Positions 12,006 to 23,519 of a DNA stretch of 64,000 nt are shown here, piece by piece (position 1 is the first letter of the stretch; the number at the start of each line of letters is the position of its first letter). The stretch is from Polytrichum commune (taxonomy: Eukaryota; Streptophyta; Polytrichopsida; Polytrichales; Polytrichaceae). The notes beneath the pieces are model-generated. The model searched no databases. It saw nothing but the letters and a program-made list of their open reading frames with translations, and was not told where the DNA came from. Where the stretch lies: the NCBI GenBank assembly GCA_950295325.1, contig OX485806.1:992001-1056000 (forward strand). Direction: 5' to 3'. Made by a program: the position numbers and the translations under genes.

Positions 12006-12420
12006 GTCTCCAAGGAACCAATGTACGGGTTGTTTCCCCCCAGCCGAGACGATGAACGTGGAGGACTCCTTTGTTGCTAGTTATTAGTTACAGATGATGA
12101 ACCGGGGTTGAGTTTGAGAACTAAGGGCCACTTCACACACCCTTGTCTCCAAGGAACCACTGTACGGGTTGTTTCGCCCCAGCAGAGACGATGAACGTGG
12201 AGGACCCATGTGCTGCTAGTAAGCTACAGATGATGAGCCGGGGTTGAGTTTGAGAACTAAGGGCCACTTCACACACCCTTGTCTCCAAGGAACCAATGTG
12301 CGGGTTGTTTCGCCCTAGCTGAGACGATGAACGTGGAGGACTCCTATGTTGCTAGTTAATCAATTACAGATGATGAACCAAGGTTGAGTTTGAAAATTAA
12401 GGGCCATTTCACGCATGAGA
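12006..12420 (+). repeat. three ~137-bp tandem units, each ending in a MITE terminus
   Basis: Units start at 12006, 12145 and 12281 with GTCTCCAAGGAACCA, continue through GAGACGATGAACGTGGAGGA and CAGATGATGA, and end with TAAGGGCCACTTCACACA. The end of each unit is thus the first ~16 bp of MITE family A1 preceded by its TAA target trinucleotide. The third unit runs directly into a longer A1 copy starting at 12401. Divergence between units is low. Confidence 0.85.
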
Positions 12421-12892
12421 CTAAGAGCATGTGACTGGTAGTAGTACACTTCTAGCACTCTCATTGGTGGAAATGGCGGAGCCGGTCCAAGTTCGTTGCT
12501 TCACACTATGCTCGAGGGAGCAACGGAGTATGTCACTGCACGATGGATGTAAGGTGTACGTGGATTCCTATGTGGTGTTGAATGGATCGTGTTTCATGGT
12601 CACTTGGATTATAATTCTCAAAAGCCACCTCTTGGAGGATGGCCTAACACAAAACCGGGAGGACCATGGCACTCTAAACATTCGCAACCATTGGTTTATT
12701 CTAATTTATTGTGTGTGAGGACCTGCGTGAATAGACGTTCATTGAACTAGCATTTGGTGGAGGGCATGGTCACGTATATGGCTTCACATTACACTTGAGG
12801 GTATGTGACCGCACTACATGATTTTGGAGGTGTCTTGGGACGGCCTTTCGACGCTTTCATATGGGCTCTCACAATTCCATGGTCACGACCGC
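12401..12892 (+). mobile_element. MITE family A1, right end lost
   Basis: It starts at GGGCCATTTCACGCATGAG, preceded by TAA, and follows the A1 interior (TCATTGGTGGAAATGGCGGA, GGAGCCGGTCCAAG-type, then the CACACTATGC..GAGGGA block). It stops at about 12892 within the CATGGTCACG block; the expected right terminus is replaced by unrelated sequence. The 95-codon plus-strand frame inside it has no significance. Confidence 0.75.
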
Positions 12893-12994
12893 GGTTTACA
12901 ATTAGTCATGAGCAAGACGATTAGAATCGATGACAATAAATATCATATTTAGCATAGTTTCTTGACCGATTAAAGTACGTAGGTGTCATTTGAT

Positions 12995-13310
12995 TCGATA
13001 TTTCGTGTTCTCCAACTTCTACCCACTCAATTTCCCACAACAATACTCGTGTTGCATCAACAAATCCACGATGAAACATCTGCAAGAACCCGACTGAAAA
13101 TTGGACGCCCCTTGATTTAGTTACGGTTATTGCAAACCAATGTTCGTCGATTCCTCAACTGCACACACAACTCCTCCCAACCACTATCAAGTGTCAAGTA
13201 GTCATCAAAGCTTGAACACGTGGTTGAATCTCTTCCCAAACACGCATCTTTAGGGTGTTTTGGTTCTCCGATCCTCACCGAACCACGTACCAATCAAAAC
13301 ACACGGGGTC
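12995..13310 (-). repeat. dispersed repeat family C, copy 2
   Basis: On the minus strand the same ordered blocks as at 10735-11045 are visible, beginning with a TTTTGATTGGTACGTGGTTC block near 13270-13290 and ending with GTAGAAGTTGGAGAACA near 13010. It is diverged, with small indels. Confidence 0.55.
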
Positions 13311-13392
13311 GCCGATCAAGAAAAACGAACCACTTAAAATCCCTCCACCTCGCATCGTGGTTTCATCAGAAGCACCCAACCAAGAGAGCTTA

Positions 13393-13927
13393 GGGCCGCT
13401 TTACACCTAGAGCCCGGGCCAATTCGTCGTGTAAGAGTCTTGAAATCCTCACTTGTGATTGGCCTAAAAGGCTGAAATCGGCACCAACCCCTTTACACCT
13501 AGAGGCGGGTCGATTTGGTGGTATGAATTTTGTAATAAAAAAATGCATGGTATGACACGGCCTGAGCTCGTTGAATTGGGTGCACCCAAAATGGAAGGCC
13601 AATTGTTGGCCTCGGGACCAATGTCAAATTTGAATAAAAAAAACTTTTTCTAATAATATATGATTTTCTTACCGAACCATATCCATTAGATTACGTGAAG
13701 ATATGAACGGCTCTATGCTAGATTAGGCTAGATCCGTTACATTATGCTAAATTGATCAAATCGGCCTAGCTTCTTGACCCTAAGACCTTTACATATGGGA
13801 AAATTGGCCCCTATTATAATCTTATTATAATGTGCAGTTGAAGCTGGCCTCCAACCCAAAAGGGGTTGAAATCCCATGCAATCAACCTCAAAGAGAATTG
13901 GCCCGGCCTCTAGGTGTAAAGCGGCCC
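13393..13927. mobile_element. MITE family A3, complete, 535 bp
   Basis: The termini are GGGCCGCTTTACACCTAGAG on the left and its exact complement on the right, flanked by TTA at 13390-13392 and 13928-13930. The inverted similarity continues inward to GGGCCAATTC. The 3-bp TTA duplication and GGG/CCC ends place it with the PIF/Harbinger-like group. It is related to A1 and A2 only at the first ~10 bp. It encodes no transposase. Confidence 0.85.
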
Positions 13928-13930
13928 TTA

Positions 13931-14145
13931 CTTCGCTCTCTCTCTCTCTCTCTTTCTTCCTCTCACTTGGTTCCTCGGATGAATGTCTTATGACATTGGG
14001 CATTGAAAGAAAGATCTTTGAATTATATTCATAAAACAAAACAAAACAAAACAAAAAAGGAAGAAGAAGACCCGTCTACCTGATAGCCGGAAACCTGGGC
14101 ACGGACACTGGCTGGAGACATGGATCCATCATAATAGAGACACAC

Positions 14146-14185
<40 letters not shown>

Positions 14186-14944
14186 TTGAGGTGTCAGGCC
14201 GACTTCCTGACTGACTGTGCTGGGGGGGCGGTGGGCTTGGGTTGCTTGGGAAGTGCCATTCTTACCAACTCCATAGCCATGCCAATTAGCCCACCGACAA
14301 CCACCGGACGGCCTCCCTTCACCGTTCCACCCACGCACGGACGGACGGTTGGGATGGCCACTTGAGAATGCCGCACATGCCCCCCCCCCTCCTCCTCTCT
14401 CTCTCTCTTCTCTAGCTTACCCGACACACCTCCCGCGCCTATCTATTATTGTTGGGTTGGTTCCCTACCACCTACCAAGGGGAGGGGGGGTAAAACTCGT
14501 AAAACCGGTCTTCTAGAGGTTCGTTGTTGATTCATCCCAGTTTAAGTTCGTTGTCGTGTTTGTGGTAATTCAGTTGTCACACACACTACACTAGAAAGGG
14601 TATTTAGTGTTTGATTATATTTAGTGTTGTTGCCACTGTACCCTGCTCAATACTGATTTTCAATTCCTTGACAATTAGTGTTGGACATGAGTGTGCCGAT
14701 GCCTTCCCTACTGCCACCTCCCTTCTTGTGAAGCATGGATGTCATTGGACTTGCGATTTTAGGGTTGGCGCCCTACCTTCTTGCTCGTTGATCTCTCTCT
14801 TCTTTTATAATTTGTTTTCTTTTTTCATATGCTTACTAACACTAAACTCAAACATGTAACTTCCACATATTACTGTAGTTGATATTTAGTGTTTGAGTTT
14901 ACAGTTAAGGTTTCTTACTTTCATAGGGTCATTGATATTTAGTG
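13931..14944. other. intergenic with CT/GA and homopolymer tracts
   Basis: A CT run lies at 13935-13953, an AAAAC run at 14035-14056, a GA run of about 32 bp at 14151-14182, C and CT runs at 14382-14410, and a G run at 14482-14490. The motif TTTAGTGTT recurs several times between 14600 and 14960. No supported gene; the plus-strand frame at 14611-14859 shows no domain. Confidence 0.6.
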
Positions 14945-15180
14945 TATGCGTTCGTATTTAGTGTAGTGGTGAAGGGGCGAAACTAGATGTTTGGAGGTCT
15001 CTCAAAGTGTCGTGTCTGTTGAGTTGTCAACGTGTTATTGTTTGTTGACATGAGTAACTTCTTAAAGTGAAAGTTTATTTTCATTATGTCGTTTAGTGTA
15101 GCGAATAAGGATACTTGAGATGATAATTTTTGCGTTTTGGTATACAAGGGGAGGATATTATTCAGCGTGTTAATGGGCAA
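14945..15180 (+). repeat. dispersed repeat family D, copy 1
   Basis: This aligns with 43800-44030 through AACTAGATG..GGAGGTCTC, TCAAAGTGTC, GACAT.AGTAACTT, TTTAGTGTAGC and TTGAGATGATA in the same order. It is non-coding and unclassified. Confidence 0.65.
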
Positions 15181-17079
15181 TGTCGTGTGTTTGCATTCTA
15201 GTATATATGCGAGAGGAAGATATTCTTGAGCGTGTTAATGCCAAGTATCGTTTGTGCATACTTTACTCAACTTGTAGACCATTATGTAAGATAGGCATGC
15301 ACTTCATAACATCATCGGACATACTCGTGCCAAGTTATTAGTACGCGTACTTATACGCCAAGCGTCATTAGGTCACACCAATGGTGAAGTTGTTGATCAT
15401 AAGTGTAACCTATGATAAGCCTCAAAATAGGGTAAGTGACTCTATGATGTATGTATGTGACACTAAATACCATAAATGAAGTAGACTGAGTTGGGGCCTT
15501 TGACCTCGATTTAGGGGTTGATTTGGCTAGAAACAAAAACCTACATGCTCTATAATTGAAATCAATGTTTTCACCCTCCCCTCTCTTGATCCGCCCTCCC
15601 CCTCTGTAGATGTTGTCGACTTTCATCCTATTTTTGTGGCCCACTACGATTATGTCGTACCATGATAATTATGGTAAATGTGCTTTTTCTTGACCCATGC
15701 CATTTTTGAGCCTAAAATTATTTATAAATAAAACTATGAATGTGTATCGTGATGTTTTACATGAACAAGAATTATTATGAGTTTATAATATCAACAATAT
15801 ACCAAGATATTGATCTTATGTTTATATTTTATCATATTTTCTTTCAAAGCAAGAATTTTAGTAATCTATAAGCCACCCCAATTTTCAACCCACTCTTAAA
15901 ATACAGTGGACCACGGTATTTTCCACCCACCCTAACTTTCTTCCCACAATAATATGTGTAAAAGGTGTAGTACCTCACATGGATCCAATGATGGGGGGGG
16001 GGCATTACAAGCTTGCAATGCCAAATTGAACATGCAAACGGAACGAAAATGTTAAAGTTGCAACTTAGCATCCTAAGCACTGTTTACACATGTGACCCAT
16101 GGCACGAGAATAATGATTTGGGATTTCTCTTGGTCACGGTTTGCAGTCCGAAGACCATGACCAAGAGAAACTCACATTGTTTTTTGAAAGTCTTTATCAC
16201 GGGACACTGTGTAAAGCGGACTTGCACCGTGCGTAGTGTTTGCAATGGAAAATCGAAAAGCACAAAAGCATGATATTTACGGAGAATAACAATATAGTAC
16301 ACTAAAGAGATGGTCATCTCCACTTCTTTTGTGCAGACAAACCTATTTGGGGTGTCTCATCGCAAAATCTAGAGGACCACCAATCACTATCCATTTATGG
16401 ACATGCAGGAGTTCCATTCACTTTCGCGTCCACTTTGACATGGCGAATCTTATTTTTGACGAGCTTGTGTAAAGCGAAGTGGGACCATCACTTGTTTCTC
16501 AACCAATGAGAAGATCTAGACAACGGTGGTCACAATCCATAATCAGCAGTGAAAAACAAGCCTTGATTAAAACATATTGATGCCATGGTAACTAATAAAT
16601 GAGAAAAACAAGAACAAAAAAATGAACAAAACAAACACAACCTCCTCCGTGATTGCATGTCTTTATGTGTAGAGGGTAATGTATTATAGTTATTATATTT
16701 GCCATGTTTAAGGACACTAAAGTAATGTGTTAGTGTGGATAGAAAATTAAGGTGGATCGCTCTAATTGTCCAGCCCGGGCAAAATCTTTGTAGGGAGTAC
16801 ACTAGGATCCTTCCCCTCGATCTTCCTTCTGACTTTCAACCAAGACCTTGACGTAAAATGACATAAATTCTAATGGATGCATCAATTACATGACATCTTC
16901 TCTTCTATCACATGGATAACATCTCAATGGTCTACCAAATATTACATCACACCTGTGTCAAAAAAGCGACTCTAACACAAAACTAGAGATTATGACAATC
17001 AATCAAATCGCCACTGACTACCGAAAACATTACATTTTGGTGGTGACAACCAAATGCCGAACACACGTTGCGGTCCCTC
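15181..17079. other. intergenic, degraded MITE-like fragments
   Basis: No gene was seen. The stretch 16105-16170 contains an inverted repeat (TTTCTCTTGGTCACGGT against ACCATGACCAAGAGAAA), which may be the core of a small element. The stretch 16360-16510 resembles degraded family A interiors. A G run lies at 15992-16000. Confidence 0.45.
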
Positions 17080-17223
17080 AACACGGTCCTCTTTCACTTT
17101 ACACCAAGCTTGAGAACCCGTCGCTCGGGGAAATTGGAGCTCTAATTTCCCATAGGACGATTTTCACGGGCCCTCAGATTTTGCACGGTCCCGGCTCTCG
17201 GGTCCGTGTGGGGAAAGCGGCCC
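17080..17223 (-). mobile_element. MITE family A-like fragment
   Basis: The right end reads GTGGGGAAAGCGGCCC with CGGTCCCGGCTCTCGGGTCC just inside, a variant of the family A terminus. The left terminus is not identifiable, so only a fragment is called. Confidence 0.45.
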
Positions 17224-17764
17224 TATATATCTTGAATCACCAGCCTTTGACTTCAATTCGCATGGCAGCCTCCACAGCCTTTAACTCGAACCCAAAGCAA
17301 ACCCAATCTCACAGGTACCTTAATTATTTAACTAAACCTTACGCGCTCTGACCTCCGGCGGTGTTAGTTTGAAAATCAGCATGGCACTTGGAGATCTGCA
17401 AGTAAAGTAGACGTAGCAGCAGCAGTAGCAGTAGCAGTACTACTACTGTCGGAGCCATATATGGGAGCCACACTAATTAAGTCCCCAATGGAAATCAACA
17501 ATGAGAAGTCGATGTTTTCTTTTTTGCTTTCCTTTTTATATGATTTTTTTTCGCTTGCCCCACAATCTCTGGCAGCGTTTCTTACACCGGGATTGGGTTT
17601 TGACGGTGGCAGGCTTTTTTGCCTCTCTCTCACCTGCCACCACACTAACTTAGACCAAGGGAGTTCCGTCGGTCCTCATGATGAGCGTTCGACTGACCCT
17701 AATACACTTCATCCGCTACGCTAGCCCCTTTATGTAAAAAACGGGCAATTGGGTGCGTACTACT

Positions 17765-18215
17765 ACTTCCACGTCATCCACAAATTTACCTTTTACTCTC
17801 TCTCTCTCTCATTACACACCAAACTCCCTATCAAACACGAAGTATTGTCCCATTAAAAGCCTCCACGTCATCCACAATTTACTCCTTTTCTCTCTCTCTA
17901 CACACTAAACTCTCTCTAAAGAACACGAAGGGTTGTCCTATGAAAAGCCTCCACGTCATCCACAAATTACTTTTTCTCTCACTCTACACACCAAACTCTC
18001 TCTAAACACCAAGCATTAACCTATGAAAAGTCTCCACGTCATCCACAAACTACTCGTACACTCTCTCTCTACACACCAAACCCTCTCTAAAACACAAAGC
18101 ATTGACCTATGAAAAGCCTCCATGACATCCACAAATTACTTTTACTCTCTCTCTACACACCAAACTCTTTCTAAAACACCAAGCATTGACCTATTACAAG
18201 CCTCCACGTCTCTCC
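17765..18215 (+). repeat. six-unit tandem array, ~83-94 bp period
   Basis: The block CCTCCACGTCATCCACAAAT recurs starting at about 17767, 17860, 17948, 18031, 18117 and 18201. Each repeat is followed by TACTTTT..CTCTCTCTCTAC, ACACACCAAACTCTCTCTAA and a CAAGCATTGACCTAT block. Units differ by point changes and a few indels. No open frame runs through the array. Confidence 0.85.
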
Positions 18216-18789
18216 CTTGCCAATTGTGAAAATGGTGAAAATCCTAAACCAAACGACCGTCACATATGTGATGTATCTTGTTCTAGACAAATTAGAAGCT
18301 ACATTGATTATCCCATTTAGTGTTAGTGAGGGTGTACTCATAGTGTGTGTGTGGAGGGGGGGGGGGGACTACTGAAGGCGAGACTAAATTTCTTTATGCT
18401 ATGAGATTATTGTCACCGTAAGATCTAGGGTTGTCGGAGCCCAAAGTGTCAAAGAGCTAAAAATTCTGAAATGCAAGCTCTCTTCAACTTCTTAGTGTTA
18501 GGAGACACATCAAGTGTGAGTGCCGTCAATTGAAAAGAAGAAGAAGAAGAAGAAGCCTCTTTGAACTCACCAACACAAATTATGTACGATGCAAACACCT
18601 AAGAGCAAGCATTGATTGTCTTTGAATGTATGGTAAATGATCATGTATTCATGAATTTAATATCGCTCGGTAGGAAATTTAGCCCTCGCTAATTTTGAGA
18701 TTTGGAAAAATTGTGCATGTTTCAAGAATTAGTACCACACGCACTAATTGGGATTATCACTGTTGTACCCCCCCCCCCCCCAAGAACTT
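18216..18789. other. intergenic with homopolymer and GAA tracts
   Basis: A G run lies at 18356-18368, a GAA run at 18537-18556 and a C run at 18768-18781. No gene or SINE copy is attached to the GAA run. Confidence 0.6.
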
Positions 18790-18955
18790 TCAAAATTTGT
18801 ATTTAACCATTTGCATAGACCCTCCCAAATGTTTGAAACATAGAACAATAATCACATAGTCTAAACTGATCATAACACGGGCTTTTAAATGTATGTACTC
18901 AAACACAAGCCTTGCCATATACCACTCAAATATGTATTTCTAGTTAAGAATGGTG
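18790..18955 (-). repeat. dispersed repeat family B fragment
   Basis: On the minus strand the ATTTGAGTGGTATATGG block is followed by an ACATTTAAAAG block and a GACTATGTGATTATT block, the start of the family B order. The rest of the element is missing. Confidence 0.45.
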
Positions 18956-21128
18956 CAACAACTTCTAAGGAGTATGCCAAATAATAATAATAATAATAAT
19001 TTAAAAAAAATGAAGATGGCTACAACTTTTAAAGTGGTAAAGTTTAGTGTAACACATAGTCGATCTAAAAGTCAACCCATAACTGCTCATCTAAATGTTG
19101 ATTATTGGCTACGACAATTGTCAAAACTCTTACGAGAATAATTAATCACAAACCAGTGCCACATAAACCTTAACTCCGTTCACCTACAAAATACAAATCT
19201 CGTCCATGTCGGCATTACATGACTCTAGTGAGCAGTTAAATGAACCCAATCGACTATGGATGCCTCGACCTTAGATTCACATATCCTTCAAAACACTTCC
19301 ACGTTACAATGCCAATGACGAGGTACTTACTATACGAGCACGTGAGCCACACATGAATTACACCTTAAACCAACACCCTAGGTGAACTTAATTCCACCCG
19401 CACATGGGCTCCCTTAATCAAACACAATTGCTCACAAAAAAAACCAAGCTACACATGTTAACTTTAAGTCAAGACACGCGGAGCCATCAAACCCTAAATA
19501 CATTCAACACCACAAACCAAACACCGTTGCAAATTTGACCCCGTTCCCTTGGTGTTCAAATCACTTGGTCGTTGGGGCACACCACCCTATATGTAATCCA
19601 AAACACGTGGCACTAAATCACGCACATATAAAGGCTCACCGGATCATCGGAATTCATTCCGCTTTGATTAAGTTAGAATGATGACGATGATGCATGGTGC
19701 TTCCCACCTATGTTCAGTGAAAACCGACGGCTAGTTCATTATCAACCGATGGATTTCCCCTCATGGCCGGTCCAAATTTCCAACCATTGGATGGCAATCC
19801 GACTATAATTTCAATCCTCCGGCAATTAGCCGATGGACTAGAAAATGTCCCGGAAATGTAGCCGATTCTTCTTGTGAGTTACTGGATTTCAGCCGGAAGC
19901 ATCCAGAGCGCTATTTGTCTGGGGCATCTGATGATGCACTTGAGGAAGTACCCTAAACCTTAAACTTTTTGAATTATGCAACCTTTCCATGACCAAATCC
20001 AATTGCTTCTATGAGGAATCGGGGGACCCTTGGCCTTCAAGTGGTGAAGGCATTGCTAGGTTCGATTCCTGCTAAGGATATTAACTCTTCAAATTTAAAG
20101 TTTTGAACATGCCTTTCTTTTCACTTATTCAAGATTTTGTACTAAGAAATGATTTCTAGTAACTTTTCATACATTTATTAAACAATTGGTGCCGATATGA
20201 ATTCCATTTAATCGGATATTGGCCAATGAAAATATGAAAATGTAGGCAATTGGCCGATTGATTTTACAAAAAAACCGGCTCTTGCCTATGTAAATTGGAA
20301 AAAATCCGACCCTTTGTAGCAACTACCGGCAATTAGCCACTAAGGCTTCAAAAACTTCCCGAACTCTGCTTCCCACTTTCGCCACGTGGTTGGAATTTGT
20401 AAATTTTTGGAGGGAGTTTGGGAGCTAGCAAGTGAGGGGAATTTTCACACGGAATTTAAGGTAGCGGAGCTTATGTGTTTGACTCCATCTCCGTGGCTTC
20501 AAGAGAGGATTTGAACTTGAAAAGCTGTTGGGCACATATACCCATACTTTATTGCTCACCCATAAAAACAAATTTGGGCTCCCGACCGACTGCTAGCTTA
20601 ATTCAAACATCCCCGATTTTCCGTAAAAGGGACGAGTTGGTGCCGGGAATGGACCTCGGGCCTCGGGACCGCCTCGTCTTACCCTCTCACCCCCAACTCC
20701 TCTCTCCAAGTGAAGTGATCGGTCGAGTTTATGGGTGGAAAGCACCTTTCACGCATACTTTGAGCACCACTTTCCCTCACCTTTTATCCCGAATGAAATT
20801 GTTTGATCGTTTACTTGGGTTAGCAATTACGTTACGAGCACAACGACGTTAAGGTCACGTGAAGAATCCTAGCGTATCTCATTTCCACATAAATGTTCAA
20901 ATGGTTTTATTTGTTTATTGTATGGGTCTATTCTAAAGCATGTTAGTTGTATGCTTCACAATAGTCCTGTGATTCACAACTAGATGAGATCATCTAGTAT
21001 ATGGAGATACCTTGGAGTACACAATATTGGTACAATGATGTTATGGTGTGTTCAATCTACTTGCATGAAGGATTGTACCTAGTTGTTCAAGTGAAATGAC
21101 TTCCCAATATCTACATTCTTATGATGTT

Positions 21129-21173
<45 letters not shown>

Positions 21174-21967
21174 CTTGATAATATCCATGAAATGTAAACC
21201 TGAAATGGGTTTACAAAATACTCATTAAAATTAAATGAAGAGTTTGAATCAACAAACTCCATTTATCAATACTTTCACATAATGAATCATTTGTCAATTT
21301 AACACATTATAATGAAATAAACTTGGTAAGAAACCTTGGTGAGTGGTGTGTTGTATGATCATCATGATCATGATTTGGAAATTCAAGTGTTCCTCTACAA
21401 CCCCCCCCCCAAGTCCTGAACATTTTTTGTCATGGCCTTTTGAATATAGTAAGGCCAACATGTTCAAATTCACATTAGTGGAAACAATGATTTTATTTTA
21501 TTTTATTTTATTTTATTTTTCATGTTGCAATCTTGGTGGGAAGGCCTCAATGGCTAGGGTAAGGGACCCACCCATGCCTTACCCATGAAAATTCCACTTA
21601 GGATTTTTTTAACTTTTTTTTTTCATTTTCCCGATAAATGTATGCCATTTTGTGTGCCCGTGCTGTTGGGTGTGTACACAACATCCAAACGGCTCCACTA
21701 ATCATGGGCTTTACATCGGGGTGCAAGCATGGTAAAGTGGACAACTCTTGATCCTTATATAAGTTCAAGTGAAAGTGATTCAAAGCTATATACTAACGTT
21801 GAATTTTGTGAAGAGAAAAAACATCATAAACCATCAAAAAACATATTGATTCACAAAGCCAAGTAAATTATGTTGACAAAATAGTTTCAAGAAAAGTCTG
21901 CATATTTTCAAGGACGGCAAGTGGTTTACAAGTAGATGACATTGAGCAAGTACTTGTTAAGTTTAAA
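18956..21967. other. intergenic, no gene seen
   Basis: This 3-kb stretch has a TAA run at 18979-19001, a GA run at 21131-21170 and a TTTTA run at 21490-21519. The stretch 20030-20070 has a GGTTCGATTCC box-B-like sequence but lacks a properly spaced box A. A 125-codon plus-strand frame at 20475-20852 needs a GTG start and has no recognisable domain. No gene is called. Confidence 0.45.
21131..21170. repeat. (GA)n microsatellite
   Basis: About 20 uninterrupted GA units. It is one of the longest dinucleotide tracts in the window; the other long one is at 14151-14182. Confidence 0.9.
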
Positions 21968-22372
21968 TGTATCATACAAAGAAGAAGAAGAAGAAGAAGA
22001 GAAACTCCGGTCCCTTTTTAGCAAGGGGCCGGCGTGAATAAAGTGTCCGTTCGTAATGCCAATGAACCCGATGGCCACTGGACAAGGGGACACTGGGACA
22101 ATACTACTCTCCCCTTTCGAGGATGGACACTATAGTGACACACTATACTAGTTCCTAGCTAGCCACTAGTGCCTTGAAGATACCGGACATGGTATCCCCC
22201 CAAAGGGCTTTGAGGTACCCATACAACAAGGTCCAAGGACCCCCCACCATAGTTGGGTGGACTAAGGTGGTGAGCACCACGCCGGCATGGGGAATAGAAC
22301 CCACAACCTCCTCATTGGGGGCCATGAGCCTAACCACCAAGCCAAGGCCCATGGTGCCTTTGTATCATACAA
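21968..22372 (-). mobile_element. tRNA-derived SINE, complete, with 12-bp target duplication
   Basis: The element proper is 21980-22360, read on the minus strand. Near its 5' end are a polymerase III box A-like block (TGGCTTGGTGGTTAGGCTC, around 22325-22345) and a box B-like block (GGTTCTATTCC, around 22290-22300), spaced as in tRNA genes. A ~240-bp unrelated body follows. The 3' end has a CGTGAATAAAGTGTCC-type block, a hairpin (CCGGCCCC/GGGACCGG type) and a TTC trinucleotide tail. A perfect 12-bp direct repeat, TGTATCATACAA, flanks it at 21968-21979 and 22361-22372. The perfect duplication suggests a fairly recent insertion. Box B deviates from consensus, so present transcription is uncertain. 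Confidence 0.85.
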
Positions 22373-22789
22373 CATTACATTAAATCAATGGTTTTCTCGC
22401 AAACAATTTGACGATGCCCTTAAGTTTATAACGAATTCACCATTTGTAATGTGCTTCTTCCATCCAAGGCCCCTTCAAATAGGCACATTAGAGCAATTGA
22501 AGAGAGAGAGAGAGAGAACCGCAAGTTGGTGCGTTGTAAATGATTCATAACATGGTGAAGTGATTGTGAGTCATTCAATCATTTCCTACTACGTGAGATA
22601 ATAAGATATGGTAGTAACGACAAGTACGGTATATGGATAACTTACATGGCATGGGCCAAAAGGCTTATGACATCCAAGGAGCTCCCAATACGTGCCCAAT
22701 TGTTCTCTCCTAAAACATTTAAAAAATAAAAATAAAATAAAAATAAAAATAAAAAATCACGTAATCTATGGGTTGTTTGGTTTGATTCA
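22373..22789. other. intergenic with simple repeats
   Basis: A GA run lies at 22502-22517 and an AAAAT tract at 22722-22760. No gene was seen. Confidence 0.5.
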
Positions 22790-22935
22790 AAGGACCCCCG
22801 AATTTTCATAACTACTCCATTCTCAATAGCGAACACAACTGGAAGGCCTTGTATTTTCAGATAAGAAAATCAACGAACATGTGTTTTTAATAACCATATC
22901 TAAATCAAGGGAGATCTAATTGTTGTTCACAGGTT
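22790..22935 (+). repeat. dispersed repeat family C fragment
   Basis: The CCATTCTCAATAGCGAACAC, TCAACGAACATGTGTTTT and ATAACCATATCTAAATCAAG blocks follow the order of family C. From about 22936 a T-rich block starts that resembles 28740-28860 and 30000-30050 (GGCACAAATTGAAAAAATC type), so the copy appears to be interrupted there. Confidence 0.45.
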
Positions 22936-23519
22936 CCTTTTTCTTTTTTGGCACAAATTGAAAAAATCAATTACAAAGGAAACCCAAAATAGAACCAACC
23001 CAGGCAAACCAACGCAACATGAGTGAAAATCAAGAAATGATGCTCATCTGCAGTCTATCCATCCAAGTGACAACTTCGTTATCATTGTTCATAGGTTTCG
23101 GTAACGTAACACGATTGATTGTCGTTGCATAAAATCTACTTGGTCGATCCGGAGAACAACCGAACCGGTGACACCTACGATTCGGTGCTAGTAAAAAAAA
23201 GAGTAAAGTATTGTTACTGCAAGAGTATTATAATTTCCTGGCAGGTGGCATTTAGTAGTAGTGGTTGCCATATAACAGTTAGTTCAATACTTCAAGTTAT
23301 TAAGCTAGATTTGCATGGCAGAATCATGGCCGCCTGGGACATGTCAGCTTGGGTTCATTAACATTAAAATTTAAACTCTCACAACCTTCGTGGACCACCG
23401 GTGATATTCATTATCACCACATTGAAAGGCGGTTGATAAATACAAACTAAGTCAACACACGCCACCCAGTCATTCACATTATGATACTACTAAATGAAGG
23501 CACCCGTGTCAGTTTTCGA
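22936..23519. other. intergenic, possible retroelement 3'-end fragment
   Basis: The stretch 22936-23030 shares a T-rich start, the phrase CACAAAT.AAAAAAT.CA and a GAACCAAC.CA block with 28740-28860 and, in part, 30000-30050. A recurrent non-coding fragment is likely. No gene was seen in the rest. Confidence 0.4.

Noticed and set aside
17765-18215. CRISPR-like array
   Set aside because: The repeats are contiguous diverged units without constant repeats and unique spacers, and the genome is eukaryotic.
20030-20075. tRNA gene or SINE head around the GGTTCGATTCC box
   Set aside because: The box B-like sequence is good, but the only box A-like sequence is too close, no acceptor or anticodon arms pair, and no target duplication was found.
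20475-20852. 125-codon plus-strand frame
   Set aside because: It needs a GTG start, lacks a domain, and has no splice or promoter context.
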